64,000 nucleotides of DNA from Hibiscus mutabilis (taxonomy: Eukaryota > Streptophyta > Magnoliopsida > Malvales > Malvaceae). Under the pieces are notes generated by a model. It had not been told where the DNA came from. It saw nothing but the letters and a program-made list of their open reading frames with translations, and did no database searches. A program made the translations under genes and the position numbers. Positions 11,306 to 22,802 of the stretch are shown piece after piece (positions within the stretch are counted from its first letter, which is position 1; every line of letters starts with the position of its first letter). The stretch is from contig CM033744.1 of the NCBI GenBank assembly GCA_019671005.1, positions 40,550,022 to 40,614,021 of the forward strand, given 5' to 3'.

Positions 11306-11447
11306 ATGACGTGGTAAGAAGGGCCCATAATATATTCTTTCCTATAATAGGGTCATTGTTATTTTGTTTAGGAAGGTTTATGAGTGAGAGAGAGAGTTTT
11401 GAATTGAGAATCTTTTACTCAAAATAGTATTAAGTTATATTTGACAA

Positions 11448-11980
11448 TTCTAATTCAATATAATTTTTTAATCGAGTTGGCTGAAATAAAATTTGAGTAA
11501 AAGTGTCTCGAATAAATTTATTCAAACTAAATTAAAAAGTAGGTCAAATTAAACAATGAAAATTGTAGGAAAAAATAATATATCTCGATTCGAAACAGAT
11601 CAGACGATGGAGATCGTAGATTGGAACAATATAATGTCAAAGTTTTTAATTGATTTTTGTCTATTTTGAGAATATCTCAAGGTAAACCAAAATGAGAAGA
11701 AGAAATAGGAGAAAATAGTGAACGTTTTGATACCAATTACGTAACATACGATGGTTGTGGATGGTTGAACAACGATAGAAAGGAGAAGGTTAAAATTTTA
11801 GGAAAAAATCCTCAAAACACCATGTTTTGGTGCTGACGTTAGACACTTAACAGATCTGTGATCAAAACAAATGAAATTTGAAGCTTAAAGATAAAATTAA
11901 ACCTTTTTAAAGTTGAATAACCAAAACAGAAAAACAAATAAAATCGAGTGACCAAAAATAATTTACCCTAAAATTTATCA
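11448..11980. repeat. Dispersed repeat, copy 1
   Basis: About 530 bp matching the sequence at 14396-14896 plus 18299-18362, beginning TTTTTTAATCGARTTGRCTG and ending near ACCAAAAATAATTTACCC. It is the uninterrupted version of the repeat that the LINE at 14897 entered. The nature of the repeat is unknown, and no ORF is present. Confidence 0.7.
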
Positions 11981-12013
11981 TGTTCAGCAAATAAAGTTGG
12001 GGTGAATTTTTTT

Positions 12014-12350
12014 TTATTCAAAAAATTTAATACACCGTTGGTGTAATTTTTTTTACACAAGCAAGTCTATTTTTAAGCTAAAATTTAAAATTTTAACCGT
12101 AAAACTCTAAAACCCTAACCTCATAACTTAAACCACAAACTCTAATTTTTAATCATAAATCTTACACCATAAGCCTCTATTTATTCAAAAAATTTAATAC
12201 ACCGTTGGTGTAATTTTTTTTACACAAGCAAGTGTATTTTCAAGCTAAAATTTAAAATTTTAACCGTAAAACTCTAAAACCCTAACCTCATAACTTAAAC
12301 CACAAACTCTAATTTCCAATCATAAATCTTAGACCATACACCTTTAATCT
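12014..12350. repeat. Tandem duplication, unit 167 bp
   Basis: TTATTCAAAAAATTTAATAC recurs at 12014 and 12181, followed by some 130 nearly identical bases in each copy. The repeated unit includes a TACACCGTTGGTGTA palindrome and degenerate CCCTAA-type sequence. The near identity implies a recent duplication. Confidence 0.85.
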
Positions 12351-12359
12351 TTAAACCCT

Positions 12360-13120
12360 AAACTCTTAATTAACTCCGCTTGTAGAAACTTTATTTTCCG
12401 CCCGGTATATGGATAATAATCCATAAAGTTTATACATTGATTGAAGAAATTTTCATGTCCGTTGAGATTATATTGGCTTCAATACCACGAATTATATAAT
12501 TGGGCTTTGAAAACAATTGGACCTAATTGTTCCCTAGTTGGAACAAATGTACTTCAATTTCAAGTTTCAACTAGAAATGGTCGTTTGACCTAAATCTAAC
12601 AGGTTTCGATTAGATCTTATAAGATTGCCATTTTTTATATAAATTTCGGTTTGAGTTGATCAGATTTAGGATAAAAATATCCGACCTGATTTGGTAAATG
12701 GTAATAGTGTAATTTTTGACAAAAATAATAGTGTAATTTTTCTCTATATATTTAAGGATAATTGTTATAATGCTTACCTCTTCATATTTTTTTAATTAAT
12801 TCCCTATTTAGTCTTTCTCATTTAGATATTTAGAGATAATTAGTATAATGTAGCCTCTATATTTTTTCAATTAGTTCCATATTTTTCCGAATAAAAATTA
12901 GATTATTTTTGTATTTGTATCGGATTAGGTTTGAAACGGATTTTTAGCCCAAAATACAAAATTCGAGTCAAGTTTTGAGTGAAGAGCTCTAATGCTCGGG
13001 TAGAATTTGGTTGGATTTTTACTTGAACCGACTCGACCCACTGTCATCCCTAGTTTCAACGACAAATGATCAAACTTTGTGCAAAGTAATTGGCTTTGAG
13101 CTCTACTCATTAAAAAGAAG
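12360..13120. other. Gene-free DNA
   Basis: There is no supported gene. The 73-residue minus-strand frame at 12925-13146 shows no domain. Two loosely similar stretches near 12760 and 12830 (GATAATTAGTATAATG-like) suggest old repeat debris. Confidence 0.4.
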
Positions 13121-13123
13121 ATA

Positions 13124-13222
13124 GAATCCATTAATACAAGAAGCACAGCTTCAATTTAAAATCATGGATCCATTAATTAACCAAAGTGAGATAACATCAC
13201 TTCAATAGATTTTATTACATAA
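13124..13222. repeat. Copy of the P450 3' flank
   Basis: About 95 bp match the DNA just downstream of the P450 stop codon (19028-19122). Shared blocks include CAAGAAGCACAGCTTCAAT, GTGAGATAACATCACTTCAA and TTTTATTACATA. No P450 coding sequence accompanies it. Confidence 0.75.
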
Positions 13223-13319
13223 AGATTTTATAGTAGGAGTGCAACCTTTTAAAATTATACTAGAAATTTAAGAGTATAACATTACGAACTTTTAATGGTG
13301 TAAAATAAGATCATCAATA

Positions 13320-14290
13320 GTCGTCATTTTACAACGGATTGTCGCTGTTTGGTATGTGGTGCCCCAATTGAAGACTTAGAACATGTCTTCCGACGGTGTC
13401 CGCCTGCGCTCCATGCTTGGAAGGAGGTGGTGCAGCCGGTTAAATTGGATTCCTTTCTCTGTATGGAGGTCGGTGAATAGTTAGGAGTTAATTTGTCTGG
13501 GACGGTTAATGTTGCTCTTAGCAAGGATAATTGGGACCTTTTGTTTGGATACATCTTGTGGAATTTGTGGCTCGGCCATAATGCCCACGTTTTCAATAAT
13601 CCTATGGCTGGGCACGGGTCAATTGCAGACCACAGCAAGCATCTTGTGGAGGTATCCATGCGCGCTATGGAGGAATCTCGTGTGCTTAATCCTAGGAGTG
13701 ATTTACGGTGTAATACGCATCTGCATTGGAGCCCCCCACCGTGTCCATGGATCAAAGTAAACACTGACGGGGCTCGGCGTGAGGCTGATGGTCACGTGAG
13801 GTGTGGAGGTGTGGCACGAAATGATCTCGGTGAATGGTGCTTTGGCTTCGCGAAGTTCATTGGCATTTGCTCGGTGTTGGATGCCGAACTTTAGAGTGCT
13901 TATTTTGGACTTTTATATGCTTGGGAGGCCGGGTTCCAGCAGATAGTTCTTGAGTTAGATAGTATGGAGGCAATACGCGTTTTACGTGATGAGTTCAATG
14001 AGAATTATTTTCTTCGTTGGCATCTAGATGAGCTCCGCCATCACGATTGAATGATACGCGTCTAACATATGTGGCGTGATGGAAATAAAGTGGCAGATAT
14101 GTTAGCCAAGAGTGCAACGGTTGATAATTTGAAGATGTCTTATTATGCATTGGTGCCGGTTTGGATTGGTCCGTTTTTACAGGAGGATTTTGGCCATAGT
14201 CAGGCTCTTTAGTTTTATGTTTATGTTGGGTAATCCCGTTGAACTTCTGTGATAGTTGTATAATTTCTATTTTGATATTAATATGTGTAC
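13320..14290 (+). pseudogene. LINE 3' fragment: zinc-knuckle and RNase H-like domain
   Basis: The plus strand reads CLVCGAPIEDLEHVFRRCPP, a typical reverse-transcriptase zinc-binding (zf-RVT) end, then LWNLWLGHNAHVFNN, then an RNase H-like domain starting WIKVNTDGARR with GGVARNDLGEW, and then VLELDSMEAI and DGNKVADMLAKSA. In-frame stops occur near 13480, 13892 and 14048, so the frame is dead. This arrangement is characteristic of the 3' part of plant non-LTR retrotransposons. The 5' part is absent, as usual for truncated insertions. Confidence 0.85.
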
Positions 14291-14395
14291 TTTTTTTTCA
14301 TTTAGGCTTAGGAAGATTTTTAATAAAGCACATATTAATATTTTCTGTGTATGATCATTTTTAGTCAATCAAGTTAATAAGTTCTATTTTATTAG

Positions 14396-14896
14396 TCTAA
14401 TTTAATATGATTTTTTTAATCGAATTGACTGGAATAAAATTCAAGTAAAATTGTCTCGAATAAATTTATTCAAACCAAATTTAAAAAGTAAGTCAAATTA
14501 AACGATGAAGATTGTAGGACAAAAGCAATATATCTCGATTTATAATTGATCATACGATGGAGATTGTACATCAATCAAGATAATGTCGAAGTTTTGATTT
14601 GATTTTTGTCGATTTTGAGGAAATCTCAAGACAAACCAAAATAAGAAGAAGAAAGAAGAGAATAGGGTGAATATTTAGGCGTCAGTCACATAACAAACGA
14701 TGACTATTGGTGGTCGATCAATAATAGAAAAGGACTTCGACCATAGGAAAAGAGAAGGTTAAAAATTTAGAGAAATTAAAAAAAATCCTCAAAACACCAT
14801 ATTTTGGCGTTGGTGTCAGACACTTAACAGTTGAGTGATCAATTAAAACAAGTGAAATTCGAAGTTTAATAATGAAATTGAAAATTTTTAAAGTTA
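14396..14896. repeat. Dispersed repeat, copy 2, left part
   Basis: This matches 11448-11950. It stops abruptly at TTTTTAAAGTT (14886-14896), where the LINE begins, and resumes at 18299. Confidence 0.75.
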
Positions 14897-17800
14897 GATG
14901 TGGAAATAGTGTGTTTGTTGGAGACAAGGGTTCAGTCTAATAATGATGATCTTATTTTTCAGCGTTGGTTTAGAGGTTGGGAGTTTTTCAATAATTACTC
15001 TGATTCGTATAATGGGAGGATTTGGATTTTGATTCGAGGTGGTTGGAAGTTGGAGATGGTTTCCATTTCCGCTCAAAGTGTTACCTGTCGTTTAAGCAAG
15101 GGTGTGGTTAGTTTTTATTTCTCTTGTATTTATGCTTATAATGGGAGAGAAGAAAGAGTGGCTTTATGGAGGGAACTTGTTGGTATGAAAGCCAGGGTTG
15201 CTAACTGCCCTTGGGCCTTAGCTGGTGATTTCAATATTATTTCTAAGCCGCAAGAAAGTTCAGATTTTACTGGCAGTCAAGGGATGTCTGGAGCTATGCT
15301 GGACTTTGTGAGTTGTCTGGATGAACTTGATGTCACTGATCACCCTTTTTCTGCTGCGTTATTCACCTGGTGCAACCGACGAGAAGAGTCTCCCCTAGCT
15401 CGGAAGCTTGATAGAGTTCTTGTCAATCAAAGTTGGTTGAGTTTGTTTCCTGGTGCTTCTGTGACTTTTTTGGTCCCTGCCTGCTCAGATCATAGTCCCA
15501 GTTATATTGTTTTGAAGGCTCCTATTGTTAGTCCTCCTAAACCTTTTAAGTTCTTTGGGTTTTGGACTGGTCATCCTGATTTTCTTTTAGTTGTGGAGGA
15601 TTCTTGGAGATTGCCAATCTCGGGAAACCCTCTTCATCGGTTGTTTGTTAAGCTCAAAAGGCTTAAGGAGCCACTGAAAAAGTTCAATAAAGAGCATTTC
15701 AGTGGAATATCTCAACGTGTGTTGGCTAAGAGAGTTGAGTTTGGGAATATTCAGGCTATGCTGATGCAGTGTCCCTCTACTGAGCTTGTTAGTAGAGAGA
15801 AGGTTGTTAGGGCTGAGTTGTGTGATTTGGAGAAAGCTGAGGAGAAGTTTTTCCAATAGAAGTCTCGGGTACAGTATGTGAAGGAAGGTGACCAGAATAC
15901 AACCTTTTTTCTTTAGGAAGGTTGGTATTCGACAGAGGAAGGGTACTATTCAGACCTTGCACAATAGTCAGGGACAATTGTTGAATTCTTATGAGGCAAT
16001 TTCTTTAGAGTTTGTGGATTATTTTTCTGTGTCTCTTGGCAAGGTAGATGAAAATGTCGAGTGGTTTCCTGATGAACTTCTTAAGGACATTCTAGGTTGT
16101 GAAGTCTTTGATAGCTTGAAGGCTGGTTTGACTGCTCCAGTTACTGAGAAGGAAATTGAGGATGACTTGTTTAGTATGAATGAGGATAATGCTCCTGGCC
16201 CAGATGGTTACTCCGCAAGATTCTTTCAGTTTGCTTGGAGAGTTGTAGGAGTTGATTTCACACAGGCCATTAAATATTTTTTCTCATCTTGTTCTTTGCC
16301 TGCCTCATTTAACTCCACCATTCTTACTTTGGTTCCTAAGGTGGATGTGCCTTTACATGCTGTGGATTTTCGGCCTATTGCTTGTTGTAGCGTTGTATAT
16401 AAGTGCATTGCAAAAAATTTGGCTAATCGATTGAAATGCTGCTTATCAAGAATTATCTTGCCAAATCAGAGTGCTTTTTTAGAAGGGAGGGATTTGGTTG
16501 ATAATGTGATGCTAGCTCAGGAAATTGTGAATGGCTATGGTCGGAGACATCTTTCTCCTCGATGTGCCATAAAGATAGATCTTCGGAAGGCTTTTGACAC
16601 TTTGAGTTGGGGGTTTTTGCTTCAGGTTCTCAAGATTTTGGGTTTCCCTAGTTTGTTTAGAAGATGGATTGAAGTCTGTGTTACTCAACCCAAATTTTCC
16701 ATATGTTTGAATGGTGGCTTGGTGGGTTATTTTTCCGGGGCAAAAGGGGTGCGACAGGGTGACCCTCTTTCATCTTATTTGTTCATTTTAGGCATGAATG
16801 TTTTATCTGGTTTGTTGAACTTGGCTGCCACTCATGATATTTTTAAGTTTTATCCAAAATGTAGAAGAATAGGGTTGACACATATATGCTTTGCTGATGA
16901 TTTACTTGTGTTTACAAGGGGTGATCCTTCCTCAGTGATGGGGGTTAGTAATGTTATGAGTGTCTTCTATCAGATATCTGGTTTGCAGTTTAATGTGGCA
17001 AAGAGTGAATTGTTCTGTGCTGGGTTAGAGGCATCAGAAGTGCAAAATTTGGCTTTGCTATCTGGCTTGTTAACTTGCCTGTAAGATACTTAGGGGTGCC
17101 TTTGGTTACTAAGAATCTTACAAGGGTTGATTGTGAGCTTTTGGTGAGTAAGATAACCAAGAGAATATTCAGTTGTCCTTCCAAGTGCATGTCATTTGCT
17201 GGCCGTTTGCAATTAATTCAGTATGTTATTTTTAGTACCCAAAACTTTTGGTGCATGATATTCCTTCTTCCTTCGAAGGTGGTAAGAAAGATAGCTGCTA
17301 TTTGTAATGCCTTCTTGTGGAAAGGCTCTAGTGATTCAGCAAGAGGGGCCAGGGTTAATTGGGATTGTGTTTGCCATCCGAAGTGTGAAGGGGGTTTGGG
17401 CTTAAAGGACATACATACTTGGAATAAAGCTTGTCTGCTGAAGTGTATTTGGCTCCTCATCACCCAAGCTGGCTCTCTCTGGGTTGCATGGGTGGAAAAG
17501 TATCTGCTCAAGGGTAGATCCATATGCGAAGCACCAATACGGACCTATTATAGCTCGGCTTGGAAGAAACTTCTTAAGTTGAGAAACCTATGGCTGCAAA
17601 TAGGAAATAAGGTTCAGGATAGATTCAAGGCTCGGACAGTTTGGGGAGAGCTTAGACATAGAAAGGAGAAGGTGGCTTGGGAGAGCTTGGTCTGGGGAAG
17701 TCCTTCTATTCCCCCTAATTCTTTCATCTCTTGGCTGGTTGTTCAGGACCGTTTGCCAACAAAGAATAGGATGTTTGCATGGGGATGTCGGACTGATTTG

Positions 17801-18287
17801 CTATGTTTGCTTTGTGAAGCTGGGGAGGAAACCAGAAATTATCTTTTTGCAGATTGTAGCTATTCAACTCAAGTTTGGGGCATGGTCATGCAACATTGCG
17901 ATGTTGCTAGTTCCGGGGATAGCTGGGATGATCGCATTGTTTGGCTACAGCACCACGGTAAGGGGAAAAGCTTTTGGCTGTTATTGTTCGATTGGCTTGG
18001 AATTGCTTTAATTATATTATTTGGCAAGAGTGGAATGGTAGATTGCATGGAAAATCTGCTCAGCAGGTTGACGCTCTTTTTTTTGCGGATTAAGAGGGAT
18101 GTTTATATGCGGCTAATAGGATATAGCAAAATTACAAATTGTTCTTCTTGGTTAATTGATAGATGGGATCTGCGGTGTAATTAGTGTGAGTTTGTTTGGT
18201 TGTGGTATTTGGTTTGGTTGTAAGGATGATTGTTTTTGAGGTTCTTTTGGATGAATATAGCAATGGATTTATCCGAAAAAAAGAAAC
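14897..18287 (+). mobile_element. L1-type LINE insertion with 11-bp target duplication
   Basis: The element starts immediately after TTTTTAAAGTT (14886-14896) and ends in an A-rich tail (GAAAAAAAGAAA), after which TTTTTAAAGTT is repeated (18288-18298). The duplicated target and the A-rich end are classic marks of target-primed reverse transcription. The interrupted repeat continues on the far side. The element lacks its 5' part, since it begins inside the endonuclease domain. Confidence 0.92.
14900..18180 (+). pseudogene. LINE ORF2: endonuclease, reverse transcriptase, zinc knuckle
   Basis: In order: the C-terminal two thirds of an apurinic-type endonuclease (14900-15560; VCLLETRV, WALAGDFNII, LARKLDRVLVN, CSDHSP), a linker, and the reverse transcriptase (about 16180-17090). 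The RT shows NAPGPDGY, DFRPIACCSVVYK, NQSAFLEGR, KIDLRKAFDTL, GVRQGDPLSSYLF and the catalytic FADD box HICFADDLLVF. Then come RYLGVPL, FLWKG and a zf-RVT end (WLVVQDRLPTKNRM, CLLCEAGEETRNYLFADC). The frame is broken by a stop at 15857-15859, an extra T in the T-run near 15905, a shift near 17075, and probably another near 17985. The copy is therefore inactive, but its family is unmistakable. Confidence 0.93.
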
Positions 18288-18298
18288 TTTTTAAAGTT

Positions 18299-18362
18299 GT
18301 GTAACTAAAATAGAAAAATGAATAAAGTTGGCTGACCAAAAATAGTTTACACCAAAGTTTAT
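18299..18362. repeat. Dispersed repeat, copy 2, right part
   Basis: Continuation of the repeat at 14396-14896 after the LINE. It matches the end of copy 1 (AACTAAAATAGAAAAATGAA, then GACCAAAAATAGTTTACACC). Confidence 0.7.
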
Positions 18363-18386
18363 GTACATGCGTCGATCGAGGACCTT

Positions 18387-19027
18387 TTAATTTTTTTTTT
18401 TTTTATTTTGGAATGAAGAAAAGTCTGAAGCCATTATATTAGACATCCTTCAGACGAGCGTAAGAAAACAGAAAATATACTTTTGTAATAAATCGAGAAA
18501 ACTAACGAAGGATTAGTTAAGACTGAAAGAGATCTATCATAAATCATAATTAATATTGAGCTTAGTCATGATATCAGAGGACATGTTAGCCTTGCGACGT
18601 ATAAGTACAAAATTGAATCTCTATGTCTTTTTAAAAAGAGAAGAAATGAATCTCACCAAAGCATGGGGGCTCATGGGAGAAAGATCCGAGAGAAGCTTGA
18701 AAACATCGATACTATCAACTTGCACAATCACGCGTTCAAGACCTTTGTTCGAAGCTAGTCGCAATCTTTCGAAAACCCCCCAAAGTTCAGCTTGCAACAC
18801 ACTTGACTTACCTATGCACTTGTTATAAGAAGACAAGAAGTTGCCTTCTTGGTCTCGTATCACTCCTCAAATCGAACCAAGATGAGACTCTGATGAAACT
18901 GCACCATCAGAATTGAGACAAGTCCAACCCGAAGAAGGAGGCTGTCATTGGATCATCTCAATCGTGGGAGGCTGCGCGCTTGAAGAAGGTATGATCGAGA
19001 TTCGAGACAGCATAGAGCCTTCAATAT
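18387..19027 (-). pseudogene. LINE tail with RNase H-like domain
   Basis: On the minus strand a poly(A) stretch (plus-strand T-run 18387-18410) forms the 3' end. Upstream of it an RNase H-like segment reads WTCLNSDGAV, a stop, then GVIRDQEGNFL, LQAELWGVFERLRLA and RVIVQVDSIDVFKLLSD. It is a 5'-truncated LINE copy that lies directly against the P450 3' flank. Confidence 0.8.
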
Positions 19028-19155
19028 AATCCATTAGTGCAAGAAGCACAGCTTCAATATAAAGCCATGAATTCATTATTTAATCAACGTGAGATAACAT
19101 CACTTCAACATATTTTATTACATATAAACAACAATAGAAAGTGACAAACAGGTAA

Positions 19156-20806
19156 TTAAAGAAACAACATGACAAACCCATGACCAAGGAGAGGTAACTT
19201 TTTAGATGCAACGATATGAAAAGTTTCAGTCATATCTAAACTCTCACAATCGCCATTCTCAGGCAATTCCCAATCAAACCAGTACAAAAGATTGGCGATC
19301 ACAAATTCAACAACAGCAACCCCAAACAAGATCCCGGGGCAACCTCTTCTTCCAAATCCAAATGGAATCAATTCCAAGTCCAAACCTCTGTAATCAATGG
19401 TGTTGTTTTCAAATCTCTCTGGGATGAAATCTTCTGGGTTTTCCCATACTTTGGGGTCCCTTTGAATCGCCCATACATTGACAATAACTCTTGTTTCAGG
19501 AAATATGTCGTAATCTCTTAGTTTGATTCTTGCAGATGTTTCACGAGGCACCATTAATGGACCTGGAGGGTGCAATCTCAGAGTTTCTTTGACAATGCAT
19601 TTCAAGTACTCCATTTGGTTTACATTATCTTCATGGACCACTTCTTTTACGTTCACCGCTCTTCGAACCTCGTCTCGGGCCTTCTTCAACACTCTTGGAT
19701 TTCTCAAGAGCTCCGCCATTACCCATTCCATTGTTGTTGCAGATGTTTCATTTCCTGCTACGAACATGTCCTAAAACATCAAAACACATGTATCAAAACA
19801 CAATCCAACAACTTTTTCATTCTAATTCGAAGGGAACTGAAAAAAAAAGGAGGGAGAAACCAGTAACATTGCTTTGATGTTGTCCCTTGTAAGTCTTGTA
19901 CTCTGATCTGTCTGAATTAAGTGGAGGAGTCTTTGCACAATGTCTTTCTGGTTATGGTCATCGTCGACCGTGTTATTTTCTAAACTCTTAATTTGCATTT
20001 CAATGACTGATTCAAGGAAAGCATCTAATTCATTAGATGTTGCTTTCAAACGTCCAATAAGTCCTGTAAGAACATCTAGCCATCCTAAACTTGGAAATAA
20101 ATCTCCAAAGCTAAAAGCCGTCAGTAATTCCACGAACCTCTTCGATAAATCTCCGAAATTACTATCTTCTTTGGCTTTCTTCCCGATAATACACGTACAA
20201 GTTATGTTAAATGAAGTTTCAAGAAAAAAATTGACTTAGATTTACTGGCCTTCCATTGGAACAGTCATGGCGTAGTTTGTTGATCAGTGAAGTAACTTCT
20301 TCTTCTCGAACGAGCTGGAAAGATTGAACCTTTTTCTGGCTTAGAAGTTCTGAAACACAAATCTTTTTAACTGTTCTCCAGTACTCGCCATATGGTGCGA
20401 AATCCAAGGTTGAGCATCCGTAAAGCATGATTCTTGCTGCCGTGATGCTCGGCCGGTTCGCGAAAGCGATGTCGTGGTTCTTCGCTATTTCTTCCACAAT
20501 CTCGGCCGATGAAATCACGAGTGTTGGGACCTGACCGAGCTTTAGAAGCATTAGAGGGCAATACTTGTTGGAAAGAGAGTGTAAGGAGCGGTGGGGGAGA
20601 CTGCTGAGCTGATGAAGGTTGCCGATGATCGGTAGTTTTGGCGGTGACGGAGGCGAATTCCAGTGGCTGCGTCGTCGTTTGAACTTTAGGAAACCAGTGG
20701 TGAAAACAAGGAGAAGAAGCGATAGAACGAAGGGACTGATGAGTTTGCCGCCATCAATGGGAAACCATGAAGATTGGCTTAGAAATTCTGGTTGAAATTT
20801 CGCCAT
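19156..20806 (-). CDS. CYP71-family cytochrome P450, one homopolymer frameshift
   Basis: Two exons (19861-20806 and 19156-19770) encode a P450 of about 519 aa once one base is discounted. Such enzymes are ER-anchored haem monooxygenases, and CYP71 members often oxidise terpenoids or other specialised metabolites. The N-terminus has a membrane anchor (LLLLVFTTGF), then the proline hinge PPSPPKLPIIGN, the helix C WRTVKK, the helix I AGNETS (320-325), the ExxR ETLR, PERF, and the haem loop FGFGRRGCPG with the Cys near residue 459. The frame breaks at a run of seven T (plus-strand A-run 20224-20230). With six T, NLSQFF joins LETSFNITC and all else is open. This is either a real inactivating insertion or a homopolymer error in the assembly. 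The exon 2 end TTACTG/GTTTC and acceptor TTTTAG/GAC place the intron at the usual CYP71 position. A MULE-type element sits about 90 bp upstream of the start. The substrate is unknown. Confidence 0.85.
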
Positions 20807-20898
20807 TTCTTCACTTTCTGGCTTTCTGCTCCTGCAATATTGAAAGCCGAGAACAAAGACCTTGAAATTTCGGAAATATTGAACGCTGAAATAATATA

Positions 20899-21832
20899 GG
20901 GTAAACTACACTCAAAGTCACTTTTATTCTAAAATTTACAAACATCACTTAATTAAAATATTATTATAAATAAGTTACTTCATCGTTAAAATTAAAATAG
21001 ATATCTAACATGGTCTAATATAATATCTTTAGATCCGAAACTTATAAATTCCATTAATTTTGCTCTAATTTGAAAAAATTTAATAAATTTACTCATCATA
21101 TTTAAAAAATATCAATTTAGTCTTTTTTACGATATGACAAAGCAAACAAGCTCATTAGATCAAAGTAGTAGTTAGATAACGACATTTTGCCGTAAAGAAA
21201 CAAAAAATTACTGTTAAATTGTTATTACACTAAGAAAATAACATAAAAGCAATATACCAATTTTGTGAAAAGAACAAACAATTTAGTAGAAGAAAAAAAA
21301 GACTAAAATGAAGACAGATTTAGATATAAATGGTTAAATTTATTAAATTGTTTCGAATTATGTCCAAATTAATTGAATGTATAAGTTTAGTGACATGCGT
21401 ATTATTAAACTTATAATTAAGGGTAAATATTTTTTCTATTTTGGTCACCCGCCGTTAAAAACTCACAGAAAAACGAGAAATCGGGAATGGTTTATTGATC
21501 AAAACAAGAAAGAAACAATATATTGGTGACCAAACTATTAAAATAGTCACTAATGTTAAGTTTTTCTATTTTGGTCACCCGCTGTTAAAAACTCACAAAA
21601 AACAGGAAAACGAGAATGGTTTATTGACCAAAACAGGAAAGAAGCAATATATTAGTGACCAAAACAAGAAAAAAAAGGTAACAACAGTGACGAAAATAAG
21701 AAAAAATTATAATTTTAGTAATGATTTTGCACAAAATAATAGTTCGATAACTAAAATAAAAAAATGAGAATAATTTAATGACCAATAGTAATATTTACCC
21801 TATAGATAAATGATTTAGAGTGTAGCTTACCC
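20899..21832. repeat. MULE-type MITE in the P450 promoter
   Basis: Inverted ends GGGTAAACTACACTC and GAGTGTAGCTTACCC are flanked by a perfect 9-bp duplication AATAATATA (20890-20898 and 21833-21841). The element lies 92 bp upstream of the P450 start codon. Inside, 21431-21690 holds a roughly 130-bp unit present twice (each starting TTTTTCTATTTTGGTCACCC), bounded by AGGGTAAATATT and AATATTTACCCT, which looks like a second element nested in the first. Confidence 0.88.
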
Positions 21833-22001
21833 AATAATATATTATTATAATTGCTTCCCTTATCCTCACTTAATCCTTACCTACTCTTGCATTGTTATAA
21901 GGAATTGACCAAGCCGGCAAAAAGTAAATAATTATATTAAAAACAATGAATTAAAATGTAAGAGTGGACAATTTGCTTATTTATATTATATTATATATTT
22001 A

Positions 22002-22753
22002 ACTTAAATAAAAAATAAGTGTTTAAATTATATTATTTTTAAATTTTAAATATTTAAAGAATTTTTTGCTAAAAATAAATCTAAAGTTTACACGGTTATA
22101 ATTTTTGGTGACTAGTAGTTAATTATCGTTAAAAAATTATTTAACCAATTAAAACATGACATATGACAATTGACATGTTTATTTTTTGTCAAAATTAAAA
22201 AATTAAAACAATTTTTTACACAAAAATTTTAAATTTTCAAAAAATCCCAAATTTTTTAGATTTTTACAAAATAGTCCCCAAAACACTATAATATTCCAAA
22301 CCCAAACCCCAATTCGTCGCCTTTTTCACTATTGATCGTCACCCCTAAACGCACTCCTTTGCTCACCAGACTTAACTGGTTATTTTTCTCAATACGATGT
22401 CGCCAAAAACGATGAACGTGGTGCCAGCCGATCGGCGACTGAAGCGGCACTGATTTTGGGGTTTGGAATTGAGAAATTTTAGGGTGTTGGGGGGCTGTTT
22501 TGTAAACATTTTAGAATTCTGGAATTTTCTGAAAAAATCTAAAATCTTTGTTTTTTTCTTCAAACCATAAAAAATTCAAATTATTACAATATGTCAACCA
22601 TTGATTGGTTAACAGATTTTTTAACGATAGTTAACTACCGGACACCTAAAATTATAACAGTGTAAACTTTAGGCACCTATTTTTAACAAAAAATACTTTA
22701 GGCACCTAAAGTTCAAAAGATGTATAGTTGAGGCACTTATTTTTCATTTAAGC
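22002..22753. repeat. Foldback element, AGGTGCCTAAA family, copy 1
   Basis: Long inverted arms: CTTAAATAAAAAATAAGTG on the left against CACTTATTTTTCATTTAAG on the right, continuing through AAGTTTACACGGTTATAAT and ACTATCGTTAAAAAAT-type blocks. The centre is GC-richer (around 22310-22450) with no clear gene. It is related to the element at 41699-42461. Confidence 0.75.
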
Positions 22754-22802
22754 CTATATATTGATATATTTTTATAATTGGATGTAAAGATAGGGTTGAA
22801 AC

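Noticed and set aside
13493..13894. 133-residue plus-strand frame as an independent gene
   Set aside because: It is the RNase H-like part of a LINE tail with stops on both sides.
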